From assembly GCA_007713595.1 (NCBI GenBank), contig VMRY01000003.1, positions 372,001 through 436,000 on the forward strand: 64,000 nucleotides of DNA, in the 5' to 3' direction. The first letter of the stretch is position 1; each line of letters starts with the position of its first letter. Positions 9,512 to 18,978 of the stretch are shown here, in pieces. Source of the stretch: Sedimenticola thiotaurini (GTDB taxonomy: Bacteria; Pseudomonadota; Gammaproteobacteria; Chromatiales; Chromatiaceae). The position numbers and the translations under genes were made by a program. The notes beneath the pieces were generated by a model. That model worked only from the letters and a program-made list of their open reading frames with translations, ran no database searches and was not told where the DNA came from.

Positions 9512-9587
9512 AATTACGTTGCTATTAAGGCAGTGAAAAGCGTATCAATTGCCATTCAGAAGGGTTCAGTGTCATGCAGGAGATCAG

Positions 9588-12323
9588 GTGAATACCAGCG
9601 GTGAAAGAGATGATTTGCACCACCAGCTGCCTGTACTCACGCAAGCTATTGACCAACTCCATGCTGACCTTGAGCCTGATCAGCTTTTTCGTCTATTGGT
9701 AAAATTTGCGGTTGAGCTGACATCGGCTGACTCGGGTGCTGTCGGTTTGCTTCAAGATGAAGGGATATGCATCAATAAGATTTTTACTGCAAACAGCTGG
9801 CAGAAGGTAGACAGTCGATTTGAGCCTGATGAAGGTGTTGCTGGGTGGGTGTTGGAGCAGGCAGCGCTCTTCACCTGTCAGGACTGCCAGGATAATCCAC
9901 GTACTGTCTGGCAAAGGCTGCATATCCCTGGGGTCAAGTCACTGCTTGCTGTTCCCATCGTGGTCGGCCGAGAGGAAAAGCTGTTGGGCTGTCTTGAGCT
10001 CTATAGCCTGCAGAGTGAAGCCGGGTTTAGTGAGCGGGCGATAGATTTATTACGTCCATTGATCGCCAGCGCTGTCGGCGCACTGAAAAATATCCGGCGA
10101 CAAGAGGCCCATATTGACAAGCAGCATGATATGGAATCCTGCCTGGATCGCTTCATACTCAGTCAGCGGTTTTCCGATATTGGCACCTGGGAATGGAATA
10201 TTCAAACCGGTGAACTCTACTGGAGTGAGCGTATCGGATTGTTGTTCGGTCATCCCTCTGAAATGCCAGAGACAACATATGAAAATTTTCTGTCGGCAGT
10301 TCACCCGGGTGACCGACAGAGGGTTATTGATGCCACCAATAACTGTATTGAAAGCAGTAAACCCTACGAGATCGAACATCGCATCGTCTGGCCCGATGGC
10401 ACTGTCCGCTGGGTTATGGAGCGAGGTGATGTGCAGCGTGATGCGGCCGGTATGCCTCTGCGTATGCTGGGAGTCGTGCAGGATATTACACGTCGCATAG
10501 AGGCAGAGGCATCCTTGCGCGAACAGCGGGATTTTGCCGAAGTGGTGATTGAAACCGCCCAATCGATCGTGCTGGTGGTGGATACCGCTGGGCGTATTGT
10601 CCGGTTCAATCCCTATCTGGAGGAGATCAGCGGTTATTCCCTGGAAGAGGTTAAGGGACAAGACTGGTTTAAATGCTTCCTGCCGGTGAGCAAGCGGTTG
10701 AAGATGCATGACCTGTTTCAGGATGGGATTGAGAATATCCTCTCCCGGGGAAAGGTTGGCCCCATCTTTACCAAGAGTGGTGAATTTCGTGAGATTGACT
10801 GGTATTACAAGAGCCTGAAGGATCAGCAAGGCAACGTAATTGGCCTGTTGGCAACCGGTCAGGACATCACTCATCGACGGAGAACTGAGCGTGCGCTGCG
10901 TGAGAGTGAAACGCGCTTTCGTGGATTGGTGGAGAGCACCAGTGACTGGATCTGGGAAACAGACTCGCAGGGTCGATATACCTACGTCAGTCCGCAGGTG
11001 GAGCGCATACTGGGTTATAAGCCCGATTCACTGATCGGGAAAACACCCTTTGATCTGATGCCGCCAGTTGAACGTGTCCGCGTACAGCAGACGTTTTTAT
11101 CGCTGGTTAAACATCTGCAGCCAATCAGCCGTCTGGTCAATACCAACATACACGTTTCCGGTAGAGAGGTTATCCTGGAAACCAGCGGTGTTCCCTTTTA
11201 TGACAGTTATGGGCGTTTTGATGGTTATCGGGGCATTGATCGTGATATTACCGACCGCACGGTGGCCGAACAGGCATTGAAGGAGCAGACACTGCGCAAC
11301 CGGCTGATCCTGGAACACAGCCATGATGGACTTCTCATCGTGAACCTGGACGGTTCGATACGTGAAGTAAACGATGCCTACTGCAAGATGGTGGGCTATG
11401 AACGCGATACCCTCCTGAAGATGAGACTGACCGATCTGGAGGCAATCGAGTCACCTGTAGAGACAGCACAGCATATCAAATGGATCATGAATATTGGGCA
11501 TGACCATTTTGAATCGAGCCACCGATGCCATGATGGCCATTTGATTGATCTGGATGTCAGCGCCAGTCATGCAAGAAGTGGTAATGATGAATTTATCTTT
11601 GCTTTTTTCAGAGACATTACAGAGCGAAGACTAAGAGAACAAAAAAGACTTAATGAGGTGCAAAAGCAGCGCGATACCCTGGTGAAGGAGATCCATCACC
11701 GGATAAAGAATCATCTGCAGGGTATCGTGAATCTTCTGCGAAACCATGTACAGGATAGTCCGGAACTGGCAGAGGCGATGGAATCGGCAATCAGTCAGGT
11801 TGAGTCGATTGCGCTTGTGCATGGCCTGCAGAGCCGATTGGACAAATGGATGGTCCAACTGGGGGGGCTGCTGGAGATGATCTGCAAGGCGAGCAGTTTT
11901 CTGGCACCTGCTGGAATTCAGCTGGAGGTTGAATGTCCGGAGACAGACATAAGTAAATGTCCGGAGACAGACATAAGTATCAGACCGGATGATGCGGTAC
12001 CGTTGGCACTGATTATCAATGAGTTGCTACAGAATGCAGTCAAGCACAGTGATCTGTTGGATGCGTCGTTGCCAGGGATAAAGGCAACGCTTCAGTTGCA
12101 AGATGAGACAGTGATTCTGCAAATTAGCAATCCCAGTATCGAACCGCTACCGAGTAATTTTAATCTACAGCAGGGGGTTGGGTTAGGTACCGGGCTGACG
12201 TTGACAAGGGACCTGCTGCCGCATCGGGGTGCCAAACTTTCCATGCAATGGGAAGAGGGCCGGGTGATTGCCCGACTGACACTTATGAGTCCAGTGGTCA
12301 GTCTGGAAGAGAGATCAGATTGA
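9588..12323 (+). CDS. GAF-PAS(x4)-HisKA_2 sensor histidine kinase
   Basis: About 911 residues, soluble, with no membrane helix. In order: a GAF domain (about 25-165), four PAS domains (about 180-300, 310-430, 435-560, 565-680; several end in DITRR/DITDR-type linkers), a HisKA_2 dimerisation domain with the phospho-accepting histidine in VKEIHHRIKNHLQG (about residue 705) and a HATPase domain with LIINELLQNAVKHS and GVGLGTGLTL. The GTG at 9588 is preferred over an upstream TTG at 9549 because AGGAGA precedes it. HisKA_2 kinases often partner ANTAR regulators, and the convergent gene directly downstream encodes one. A perfect 24-base tandem duplication lies in the ATPase region. Confidence 0.92.
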   Translation: MNTSGERDDLHHQLPVLTQAIDQLHADLEPDQLFRLLVKFAVELTSADSGAVGLLQDEGICINKIFTANSWQKVDSRFEPDEGVAGWVLEQAALFTCQDCQDNPRTVWQRLHIPGVKSLLAVPIVVGREEKLLGCLELYSLQSEAGFSERAIDLLRPLIASAVGALKNIRRQEAHIDKQHDMESCLDRFILSQRFSDIGTWEWNIQTGELYWSERIGLLFGHPSEMPETTYENFLSAVHPGDRQRVIDATNNCIESSKPYEIEHRIVWPDGTVRWVMERGDVQRDAAGMPLRMLGVVQDITRRIEAEASLREQRDFAEVVIETAQSIVLVVDTAGRIVRFNPYLEEISGYSLEEVKGQDWFKCFLPVSKRLKMHDLFQDGIENILSRGKVGPIFTKSGEFREIDWYYKSLKDQQGNVIGLLATGQDITHRRRTERALRESETRFRGLVESTSDWIWETDSQGRYTYVSPQVERILGYKPDSLIGKTPFDLMPPVERVRVQQTFLSLVKHLQPISRLVNTNIHVSGREVILETSGVPFYDSYGRFDGYRGIDRDITDRTVAEQALKEQTLRNRLILEHSHDGLLIVNLDGSIREVNDAYCKMVGYERDTLLKMRLTDLEAIESPVETAQHIKWIMNIGHDHFESSHRCHDGHLIDLDVSASHARSGNDEFIFAFFRDITERRLREQKRLNEVQKQRDTLVKEIHHRIKNHLQGIVNLLRNHVQDSPELAEAMESAISQVESIALVHGLQSRLDKWMVQLGGLLEMICKASSFLAPAGIQLEVECPETDISKCPETDISIRPDDAVPLALIINELLQNAVKHSDLLDASLPGIKATLQLQDETVILQISNPSIEPLPSNFNLQQGVGLGTGLTLTRDLLPHRGAKLSMQWEEGRVIARLTLMSPVVSLEERSD
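11932..11979 (+). repeat. Perfect 24-bp tandem duplication inside the kinase gene
   Basis: Two identical 24-base units (11932-11955 and 11956-11979) lie head to tail. They add an in-frame repeat of eight residues: CPETDISK is followed by CPETDISI. The duplication falls just before the N-box of the HATPase domain. Perfect identity suggests a recent slippage event. Confidence 0.97.
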
Positions 12324-12917
12324 TCAAGCTTTTACGGATCCAAAACGATTAATGTAGTCTGTTGCATCAAGGATCTCGCGTGCTATCTCCTTTACTTTAC
12401 GACGCTCCGATCTGGCCTGATCGCGGATCAAGTCGAATGCCTGGTGTCTGTCTATGCGGTGCCGCTCGGAGATGATGCCAACGGCAAAGTTGACTACATT
12501 TGCCGTGTCCAGGGCCTGGTTTAATCGGCCTTCAGCTGCATGCAGCTGCCGAAGATCATCCGCCCGTTTGATAGCGGTTTCGATGGTGGGTATCGCCTTG
12601 GCAACATCGATCGGTTTCACCAGATAACCCAAAGCCCCCTGTACCAGGGCGCTATTCAGTGTCTCTGAATCATCGTAAGCCGAAAGATGGATCACCGGAA
12701 TTCCCAGTTCATAGAGTTGCATCGATAGATCAATGCCGGAAATTTCAGGCATGCGGATATCAAGAATGGCCAGATCTGGGTAGTCGCTTGAAGCCAGTTC
12801 CATTGCCTCCTCACCCGATGCGGCCACTACCACGGAGTAGCCGGCATCACGCAAGCCTCGACCAAAGGTTGCCAGTACCAGCGCATCATCATCGACCAGA
12901 AGAAGTTTCTTCGTCAT
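12324..12917 (-). CDS. ANTAR-domain response regulator (transcription antiterminator type)
   Basis: About 197 residues: an N-terminal receiver domain (KKLLLVDDDALVL; phosphorylation aspartate in PDLAILDIRMP, followed later by the K of YLVKP) and a C-terminal ANTAR domain of three helices (about 135-190, VVNFAVGIISERHRIDRHQAF and KEIAREI). ANTAR proteins bind paired hairpins in leader RNA and prevent premature termination, as AmiR, NasR and EutV do. The start at 12917 is chosen for GGGAGA 7 bases upstream; the longer ATG at 12932 lacks a site. Its stop directly touches the stop of the sensor kinase gene on the other strand. The kinase is the likely partner. The RNA targets are not identified. 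Confidence 0.92.
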   Translation of the reverse strand: MTKKLLLVDDDALVLATFGRGLRDAGYSVVVAASGEEAMELASSDYPDLAILDIRMPEISGIDLSMQLYELGIPVIHLSAYDDSETLNSALVQGALGYLVKPIDVAKAIPTIETAIKRADDLRQLHAAEGRLNQALDTANVVNFAVGIISERHRIDRHQAFDLIRDQARSERRKVKEIAREILDATDYINRFGSVKA

Positions 12918-12932
12918 TAGGTATTCTCCCAA

Positions 12933-13594
12933 ACTGCATATAGGGTGTTGAATAAATATGTCCTAATGATGATTCCATGAGTGCGGAGTATAGCCCTTCA
13001 TGTGTATCATTAAACTCTCTACATCATTAGCGGTAGTACTATCCCTGTTTGTCGTGAAAATGGAACATTAGTCTAAAAAGACCGTAAATCATCAATCGAT
13101 AAACCTTGTAGCTGGTTTAAGCTATCATTTTGCAGACCGCCTAAGCCTTGCCCCAAATCAATTCATATAGATAGTCATATTTTTCCTTACAAGGTGGCTA
13201 GCCGCATGTTCTGCAAATAAAAAAGAGATAGGGCCATTTTTTATTTCTGCTATATTATGATATAAGTCAATCGCAATAGAAACTTATTGCGCTGAACTAA
13301 TTGATAAAAAATGCTGGAGTAGTGCGCCATATAGCCGCGTCCGATTCAGCAAAGTAAAACCCGCCTTACCCTCGCGGAACCTGAGCATAGCCAGACGGAT
13401 GCCTTTGCATTTGGCAGTATGTTTAGCAGTCAGGCCCTTTCCCCGCCTTAAAAATAGTCGTCAGTATTTCTCGCTTTGATAGTCAGCTGATTAATGGCTC
13501 TCCTGGCGTCTGAAATGCCGTTTCTCAATTCAGTTTTGACAATTTAAGAACACGATCAAGCAGATGCTTTAAAATCTGCGCAGGAATTTTAACC
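12933..13594. other. 662-bp intergenic region with two small hairpins
   Basis: This AT-rich stretch separates the divergent ANTAR regulator and DUF3135 genes and should hold both promoters. Two short perfect hairpins are visible: CGCAATA/TATTGCG with a 6-base loop at 13272-13291, and GCAGAT/ATCTGC with an 8-base loop at 13560-13579, just upstream of the DUF3135 ribosome binding site. The 6-base loop does not fit the ANTAR target pattern (A at position 1, G at position 4) on either strand. A 58-codon open frame on the minus strand (13284-13460) lacks convincing coding signals. I see no recognised element. Confidence 0.5.
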
Positions 13595-13948
13595 ATGCAT
13601 TCAATTACTGAAGGATTTGATTTTGATGAGTGGGTTGAGCTGGCTAAAGATGACCCGGCGACCTTTGAAAAGCGGCGCACTGAATGGTTGGAGGCGGCAA
13701 TTCAGAAAGCCCCTGAAGATAATAAAACGCGCTTGAGGGGATTGCAGTTCCAGATTGATATGGTCAGAGAGAAGAACAAGCACCCCCTGGGTGCCTGTAT
13801 GAAACTGAGCAGCATGATGTTGGAAAGTATGTACAGGGAAGCCCCCTTGATTGCAGAGATACTTGAGCCTGACGAAAAAAAATCATCTGCCCAATCAGCT
13901 CGCTCTGCTGAGGTTATCGCGTTTTGTCCCCGGAATGAGCAGGCGTAA
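13595..13948 (+). CDS. DUF3135 domain-containing protein
   Basis: A 117-residue protein matching DUF3135: FDFDEWVELAKDDPATFEKRR at the N-terminus, then a helical segment LRGLQFQIDMVREKNKHPLGACMKLSSMM. The family is small, soluble and of unknown function, with a conserved arginine/lysine-rich middle. AGGAA precedes the ATG. The stop is 22 bases before the start of the GGDEF/EAL gene, so the two probably form one transcript; this could hint at a signalling role, but that is inference. Confidence 0.88.
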   Translation: MHSITEGFDFDEWVELAKDDPATFEKRRTEWLEAAIQKAPEDNKTRLRGLQFQIDMVREKNKHPLGACMKLSSMMLESMYREAPLIAEILEPDEKKSSAQSARSAEVIAFCPRNEQA

Positions 13949-13970
13949 ATATGTGCAGGAGGGGCGCGTG

Positions 13971-16268
13971 GTGAGTCGTCGCGATAAACAGGTCTTCATA
14001 GACGATTGCTATGTAGGCACGACTGAGATCGTGCCAAACAAGCAATGGCAGGAGTTTGACTCGCACAGGGCAGTGTATCTGGAAAATATCCTTAATGCCC
14101 CAACCACGATGGCAATCATTGCCATGGATCTCGATTTTGCAATCAGCTACTACAATCAATCTGCACAGAGGTTATTTCACTTTCAGTCATCTGATGTGGA
14201 TGGGAGGCGGCTCGGTGAAATTCCTGCGCTGGGACTGAGTGATGCCAATCGCTTCAAGGAGCTGGTTGCTACTGTCAAAAGTTCTGGAGAGTGCTACTAC
14301 TCTCTGGAGCGCGTTGTCCTGGGCAGTTATCGCCTGATCGAGGCTGTAGTATCAGGCATCTATGACCATCAGCAGCAGTTGATGGGATTTATCCTGAATG
14401 CTCAGGATGTCACTAGCCGCAGGCTGCAACAGGAGCGGAGCACCCGAAAGGCCGCTGAAGAGCAGTGCCTGGGAGTCTTGCTACGTCTTTCTCTCGATAA
14501 CATGGACGTGGAAACATTCTTGCAGCAGTCACTGGAATCGCTGCTTAAGTCGATACCCTGGCTCAACGTCCTACCCAAAGGTGCGATCTTTCTCACTGAA
14601 CAACATGAGCAAAAAAAGACCCTTAGGATGGCTGCCAAATACCAATTGAATAAGGCTGTGGAAGCATCCTGTAATCAGATAGCTTTTGGCTACTGTGTTT
14701 GCGGTCGTGTGGCTCTCCAGAAAGAGTTGCTCTTCATTGCCGACACGCATGACAACAGGCATGAGGTTCAATATTCAGGAATGGAGCCACATGGTCACTA
14801 TTCAGTTCCGCTGCTGTTGAGTAATGATCTCCTTGGTGTATTGACGCTCTATCTGCCGCCGGGTCATGGAGAGAAGGAGAGTGACAAGGCTTTTCTTAGG
14901 CGTATCGCTGATGTGTTGAGTATCGGAATCTCCAAGCGGCAGACGGAGAGTGCCTTGGAATACGAGGCGCAGTACGATGGACTGACCACACTACCGAACC
15001 GCAACCAGATAATCTTACATATTGATCGGGCGCTTGCCAGGGCCCGTCGTCATGGCCATATCGGTGCGGTGATGTTTATCGACCTGGACCATTTCAAAAA
15101 CATCAATGATTCGTTGGGACACAATATTGGCGATGAGGTGCTGCGCCAGGTGTCCAGGCGTCTTGTCGATACACTGCGCAAAGAGGATATGGTGGCACGC
15201 CTGGGTGGTGATGAATTTGTTGTGCTCCTCTCAGAAGAGGGTTTCAATCCACGAACAGTGGCCCAACAGGCTCAACTGGTGGCGGAAAAGATCCGTGATG
15301 CGGTGTCGCAGACTTATGTCGTCAGCAGCTATTTATTAAATGTCACGCCAAGTATAGGAATAGCCCTGTTCCCGGAGAACAATGAAACAACGACCGAGGT
15401 TCTACAGCAGGCAGATACGGCAATGTATCGGGCAAAGGCAGAAGGACGGAACTGTACTCGCTTTTTTCTGCCCGTGATGCAGATGCTGGCCAATGAGCGA
15501 CTGACGGTTGAACAGGATCTGCGTTGGGCCCTGGATGAAGGGAAATATCAGCTCTACTATCAGCCCCAGGTAGACTCTGTCGGGAGTATTGTCGGTGCCG
15601 AGGTGCTGCTACGCTGTCCAGGGCGGGATGGAAACTTTAATCGTATTGATCTCTGTATTGATGTGGCGGAGTCCACAGGGCTGATATTGCCTATTGGCGA
15701 GTGGATCCTGCGTGAAGCGTGTCAGAAGTTGAAGTACTGGTCAGACAACGGCATCGCCAAGTCATTGCAGCATCTCTGCATTAACATCAGCCCGAAGCAG
15801 TTTCTGCAGAGAGATTTTGTATCCCTGGTGCAGCGAGTCATTAATGAAACGAATGTAGATGCCCAGCGTATTGTGCTGGAGATTACCGAGAGTTCGTTGA
15901 TTGATGCAAAAATGGACGCAATTGAGACCATGAAGGCCCTGAAAGAGCTAGGGATTCGTGTTGCCATGGATGACTTTGGAACCGGTTACTCATCGCTCTC
16001 CTATATCACCCAATTGCCATTGGACATCCTTAAAATTGATCGGTCTTTTGTTTCTGGTATCAGCCATGACCATAAAAATGCAGCGGTAGTGGAAGCGCTC
16101 ATGGCAATGGCTCGTCAACTCGACCTCTATTTGATTGCCGAGGGCGTAGAAACTTCTGAGGATCTGGAATTTCTGGTGCAGAAAGGGTGTAAGTATTTTC
16201 AGGGGTTCCATTTCAGTCGACCACAATCGGTCAATGAGTTCACTGCCTACATGGAACGGCACTCCTAA
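13971..16268 (+). CDS. PAS-GAF-GGDEF-EAL cyclic-di-GMP turnover protein
   Basis: About 765 residues without membrane helices. In order: a PAS-like domain (about 30-160), a GAF domain (about 170-325), a GGDEF domain with intact ARLGGDEFVVLL, and an EAL domain in which the signature reads EVLLR and the loop-6 motif DDFGTGYSS is intact. The signature's alanine-to-valine change is a common functional variant. Both diguanylate cyclase and phosphodiesterase activity are therefore possible. The frame is open from 13851, but AGGAGGGG at 13957-13964 with a 6-base gap points to the GTG at 13971; an ATG at 13935 overlapping the DUF3135 stop is the alternative. Confidence 0.92.
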   Translation: MSRRDKQVFIDDCYVGTTEIVPNKQWQEFDSHRAVYLENILNAPTTMAIIAMDLDFAISYYNQSAQRLFHFQSSDVDGRRLGEIPALGLSDANRFKELVATVKSSGECYYSLERVVLGSYRLIEAVVSGIYDHQQQLMGFILNAQDVTSRRLQQERSTRKAAEEQCLGVLLRLSLDNMDVETFLQQSLESLLKSIPWLNVLPKGAIFLTEQHEQKKTLRMAAKYQLNKAVEASCNQIAFGYCVCGRVALQKELLFIADTHDNRHEVQYSGMEPHGHYSVPLLLSNDLLGVLTLYLPPGHGEKESDKAFLRRIADVLSIGISKRQTESALEYEAQYDGLTTLPNRNQIILHIDRALARARRHGHIGAVMFIDLDHFKNINDSLGHNIGDEVLRQVSRRLVDTLRKEDMVARLGGDEFVVLLSEEGFNPRTVAQQAQLVAEKIRDAVSQTYVVSSYLLNVTPSIGIALFPENNETTTEVLQQADTAMYRAKAEGRNCTRFFLPVMQMLANERLTVEQDLRWALDEGKYQLYYQPQVDSVGSIVGAEVLLRCPGRDGNFNRIDLCIDVAESTGLILPIGEWILREACQKLKYWSDNGIAKSLQHLCINISPKQFLQRDFVSLVQRVINETNVDAQRIVLEITESSLIDAKMDAIETMKALKELGIRVAMDDFGTGYSSLSYITQLPLDILKIDRSFVSGISHDHKNAAVVEALMAMARQLDLYLIAEGVETSEDLEFLVQKGCKYFQGFHFSRPQSVNEFTAYMERHS

Positions 16269-16344
16269 TAACTCCCAGGTATAGCCATTCCGTTTGGTTA
16301 ATCGGATAGGATTGGGTCCCTGCAAAATAATTGACTATTTCAGG

Positions 16345-16371
16345 TAAAGATATTTTTGCACTTGCCGATAC
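16345..16371 (+). promoter_or_regulatory. Candidate sigma-28 (FliA) promoter for the chemoreceptor gene
   Basis: TAAAG at 16345-16349 and GCCGATAC at 16364-16371 match the FliA consensus TAAA-N15-GCCGATAA with exact spacing and a single mismatch. It lies about 370 bases before the chemoreceptor start, so the leader would be long. Chemoreceptor genes are classic FliA targets. Confidence 0.6.
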
Positions 16372-16742
16372 GCTGGACAATGGCACATGCATCCTTAGAA
16401 ATCATGATGCATATGTTTCAGTTATCAGTGTCACCCTTCCCCCTGTGATGCTGGCCCGGTTGTTGAGCGGAGTTTTAATTCGATCATCAATTGGAAACTA
16501 ACAATTTTATTCTGTTTTCAGGCCCTCCCCCTGCCTATTGATAGCCCATGGCTATCGCGGTGATTGTCATCCCTGTTTCTGAGTGGGTTACGTATGGCGG
16601 TGGGTATTCTCTGTGCCTGCACATCTCCAAAAGAAACAGTTCTGACGCATTGTAGATGTCAGTCCATTGGTCAGTGGCTGATTCGTCACGCAAGCGTTGT
16701 AAATAATAAAAGCTGTAACGAAACCAAAATGGAGACGGCGAG

Positions 16743-18767
16743 ATGAAAGGCATTTTACTTCCAGCAATGTATCTGATGGAGCGGCTACGCTACCCATTAA
16801 AATTCGGGCTGATTTTCTTAGTTGTTCTGGTGCCGCTTGTAGTGCTTTCAATCAATCTGATCGCCCACATAGATGAAGGGCTTGAGATTGTGCAGAATGA
16901 GCGGCAGGGGTTGACTTATATAAAAGCCATTCGCCAACCGATCGAACAGATACAGCAGCATCGTGGTATGACCAGTGCCTATCTGAATGGCGCCGATAAT
17001 TTTCGTGATCGAATTATGAGCAAGCGGATAGACGTGGATCAGAAGATGGCTGCGTTGCTGGTGGTGGATAAAGAGCTGGGAGCAGCGCTGGGTACGGCGG
17101 GCAAGCTCAATCTGCTGATGCAGAAGTGGGAGAATATCAAGGCCTCTTCCATGAATGAGCAGGCGGCTGCTGCGATCAAGGCGCATACCGAGCTTTTGAA
17201 CGATTTGATCGGACTGATGAGTAGCGTAGCTGATGCTTCAGAGATTACGCTGGACCCGAAGTTGGACACCTACTATCTGGGTGACGCTGTAGTAAACAAT
17301 CTGATTAATTTGACCGAAAACATGGGACAGGCGCGGGCGGTTGGTTCTGGGGTGGCGGCCAAGGGAATGCATACACAGCAGTCTTTCATCAAGCTATCCG
17401 TATTGGCAAATAATATTAATGCCTATGCAAAGCGATCCGATGCGGGGCTGGATGCAGCAATTCATGCCAATACGAACATTAGTGAAAAACTGGGTTCAGC
17501 GGTAGCGACCAATAATCGGGCGATTGCTGAAATGCAATCACTCCTGGATAAGGTGCTGCAGGATGCGAGTCAGGTTACCGTTAATGAAAAAACGGTATTT
17601 GATACGGCGACTGTGGCTATTAGCGGTTCTTACCAACTTTACGATGCTATTGCCGAACAACTGGAGATACTGTTCCAGGAGCGAATTGCATCGGAGACCG
17701 CGATCAAGAACACAACGATGGCAATTGTGATAGCAGTATTGGTGCTGGTGATCTACCTGTTTGCTGGTCTCTATTATTCAGTAGTGGGGAGTATCAATCT
17801 GATTGGTGAAGCAACCCGTGAGATGGCTCAGGGCAAACTGAACACCCGCTTGACCCTGAATACCCGGGATGAGCTGCAGCGGGTGGCGACTGATTTCAAT
17901 GAGATGGGGGCAGCGTTCCAGGAGGTGATCATCCAGATCGCCCAAGCCACCACGCAACTCGCCACGATGGCAGAAGAGACCTCGGTGGTAACGGAGCAGA
18001 CCAATCAGGCGCTGCAGAGTCAGTTGAGTGAAACCACTCAGGTGGCTACTGCAATGAATGAGATGAGTGCAACAGTGCAAGAGGTGGCATCCAGTACCAG
18101 TAGGACATCCCAGGCAGCCAATGAGGTCAATAGCCAGGCATCTGAAGGTCAGCGTGCGATGCAGGACACCATTGTTCAGATCCAGCAACTCTCGGAAACC
18201 GTGGAGGGTGCGGGGTCGGTTATTAAGCAACTGGAGCAGCACAGTGTTGATATCGGCAGTATTCTGGATGTGATCAAAGGGATTGCAGAACAGACTAATC
18301 TATTGGCATTGAATGCGGCGATTGAAGCGGCTCGGGCTGGAGAGCAGGGTAGGGGATTTGCTGTTGTTGCGGATGAAGTACGTAATCTGGCGAGCAAGAC
18401 CCAGGTCTCAACGGAGGAGATCAATCAGATGATCGAGAAGTTGCAGTCCGGTTCTGCCCAGGCAGTGGCGGCTGTGGACAGCAGTCAGAAGCTGGCCCGA
18501 TCAGCTGTGGAACAAGCCTCAAAAACCGGTGATGCACTCACCAATATCAGTAGCTCGATCGAGCGGGTCAATGATATGAGCACGCAGATAGCCAGTGCTG
18601 CCGAAGAGCAGAGTGCCGTGACCGAAGAGATCAACCGGAATATTGTGCAGATTAACGAGATGACCGAGCAGACGGCGGTTGGCGCCAAACAGACTTCGGC
18701 CGCCAATAGCGACCAGACGCGTCTGGCGGCGGAACTGCAGGGGCTGGTGGGACGCTTTAAGGTTTAA
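16743..18767 (+). CDS. Methyl-accepting chemotaxis protein
   Basis: A 674-residue transducer. It has a transmembrane helix near residues 20-42, a periplasmic sensor region of about 280 residues that is mostly helical (nitrate/NIT-like or four-helix type; the ligand is unclear), a second helix near 325-345, a HAMP domain (about 347-400) and the signalling tip [32 protein letters not shown]. It would report ligand binding to the CheA/CheW array at the cell pole. No NWETF-type CheR-docking tail is visible at the C-terminus. GGAG lies 8 bases before the ATG. The gene stands alone, with a 474-base upstream region holding a FliA-like promoter and no gene. Confidence 0.94.
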   Translation: MKGILLPAMYLMERLRYPLKFGLIFLVVLVPLVVLSINLIAHIDEGLEIVQNERQGLTYIKAIRQPIEQIQQHRGMTSAYLNGADNFRDRIMSKRIDVDQKMAALLVVDKELGAALGTAGKLNLLMQKWENIKASSMNEQAAAAIKAHTELLNDLIGLMSSVADASEITLDPKLDTYYLGDAVVNNLINLTENMGQARAVGSGVAAKGMHTQQSFIKLSVLANNINAYAKRSDAGLDAAIHANTNISEKLGSAVATNNRAIAEMQSLLDKVLQDASQVTVNEKTVFDTATVAISGSYQLYDAIAEQLEILFQERIASETAIKNTTMAIVIAVLVLVIYLFAGLYYSVVGSINLIGEATREMAQGKLNTRLTLNTRDELQRVATDFNEMGAAFQEVIIQIAQATTQLATMAEETSVVTEQTNQALQSQLSETTQVATAMNEMSATVQEVASSTSRTSQAANEVNSQASEGQRAMQDTIVQIQQLSETVEGAGSVIKQLEQHSVDIGSILDVIKGIAEQTNLLALNAAIEAARAGEQGRGFAVVADEVRNLASKTQVSTEEINQMIEKLQSGSAQAVAAVDSSQKLARSAVEQASKTGDALTNISSSIERVNDMSTQIASAAEEQSAVTEEINRNIVQINEMTEQTAVGAKQTSAANSDQTRLAAELQGLVGRFKV

Positions 18768-18978
18768 CGGTTGGTTGACGAGAGACATGGATGTCTGAAA
18801 ATTTAATGCGCATGGATTGATTTGTTGAGTGCCGGAAATAAAAGGAGTTGTTTCCGGTGAGCGTGTTTTGTAGTGGTATTTATTGAAAGCTATTTTCACC
18901 GGCCTTCTGCCTTTGTGACCAGCCAGTTGGAATTTTTAATCGCGAGGCGATACAAAACGAACCAAAGAGAATAAAACG

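Noticed and set aside
13272-13291. CGCAATA/TATTGCG hairpin as an ANTAR target
   Set aside because: The 6-base loop lacks A at position 1 with G at position 4 on both strands, and no second hairpin is paired with it.
13284-13460. 58-codon open frame on the minus strand in the long intergenic region
   Set aside because: No good start or ribosome site and no recognisable family. It could be a decayed gene remnant, but nothing supports it.
18832-18857. CCGGAAA/TTTCCGG hairpin after the chemoreceptor
   Set aside because: No T tract follows on either strand and the loop is 12 bases, so a terminator call is not supported.
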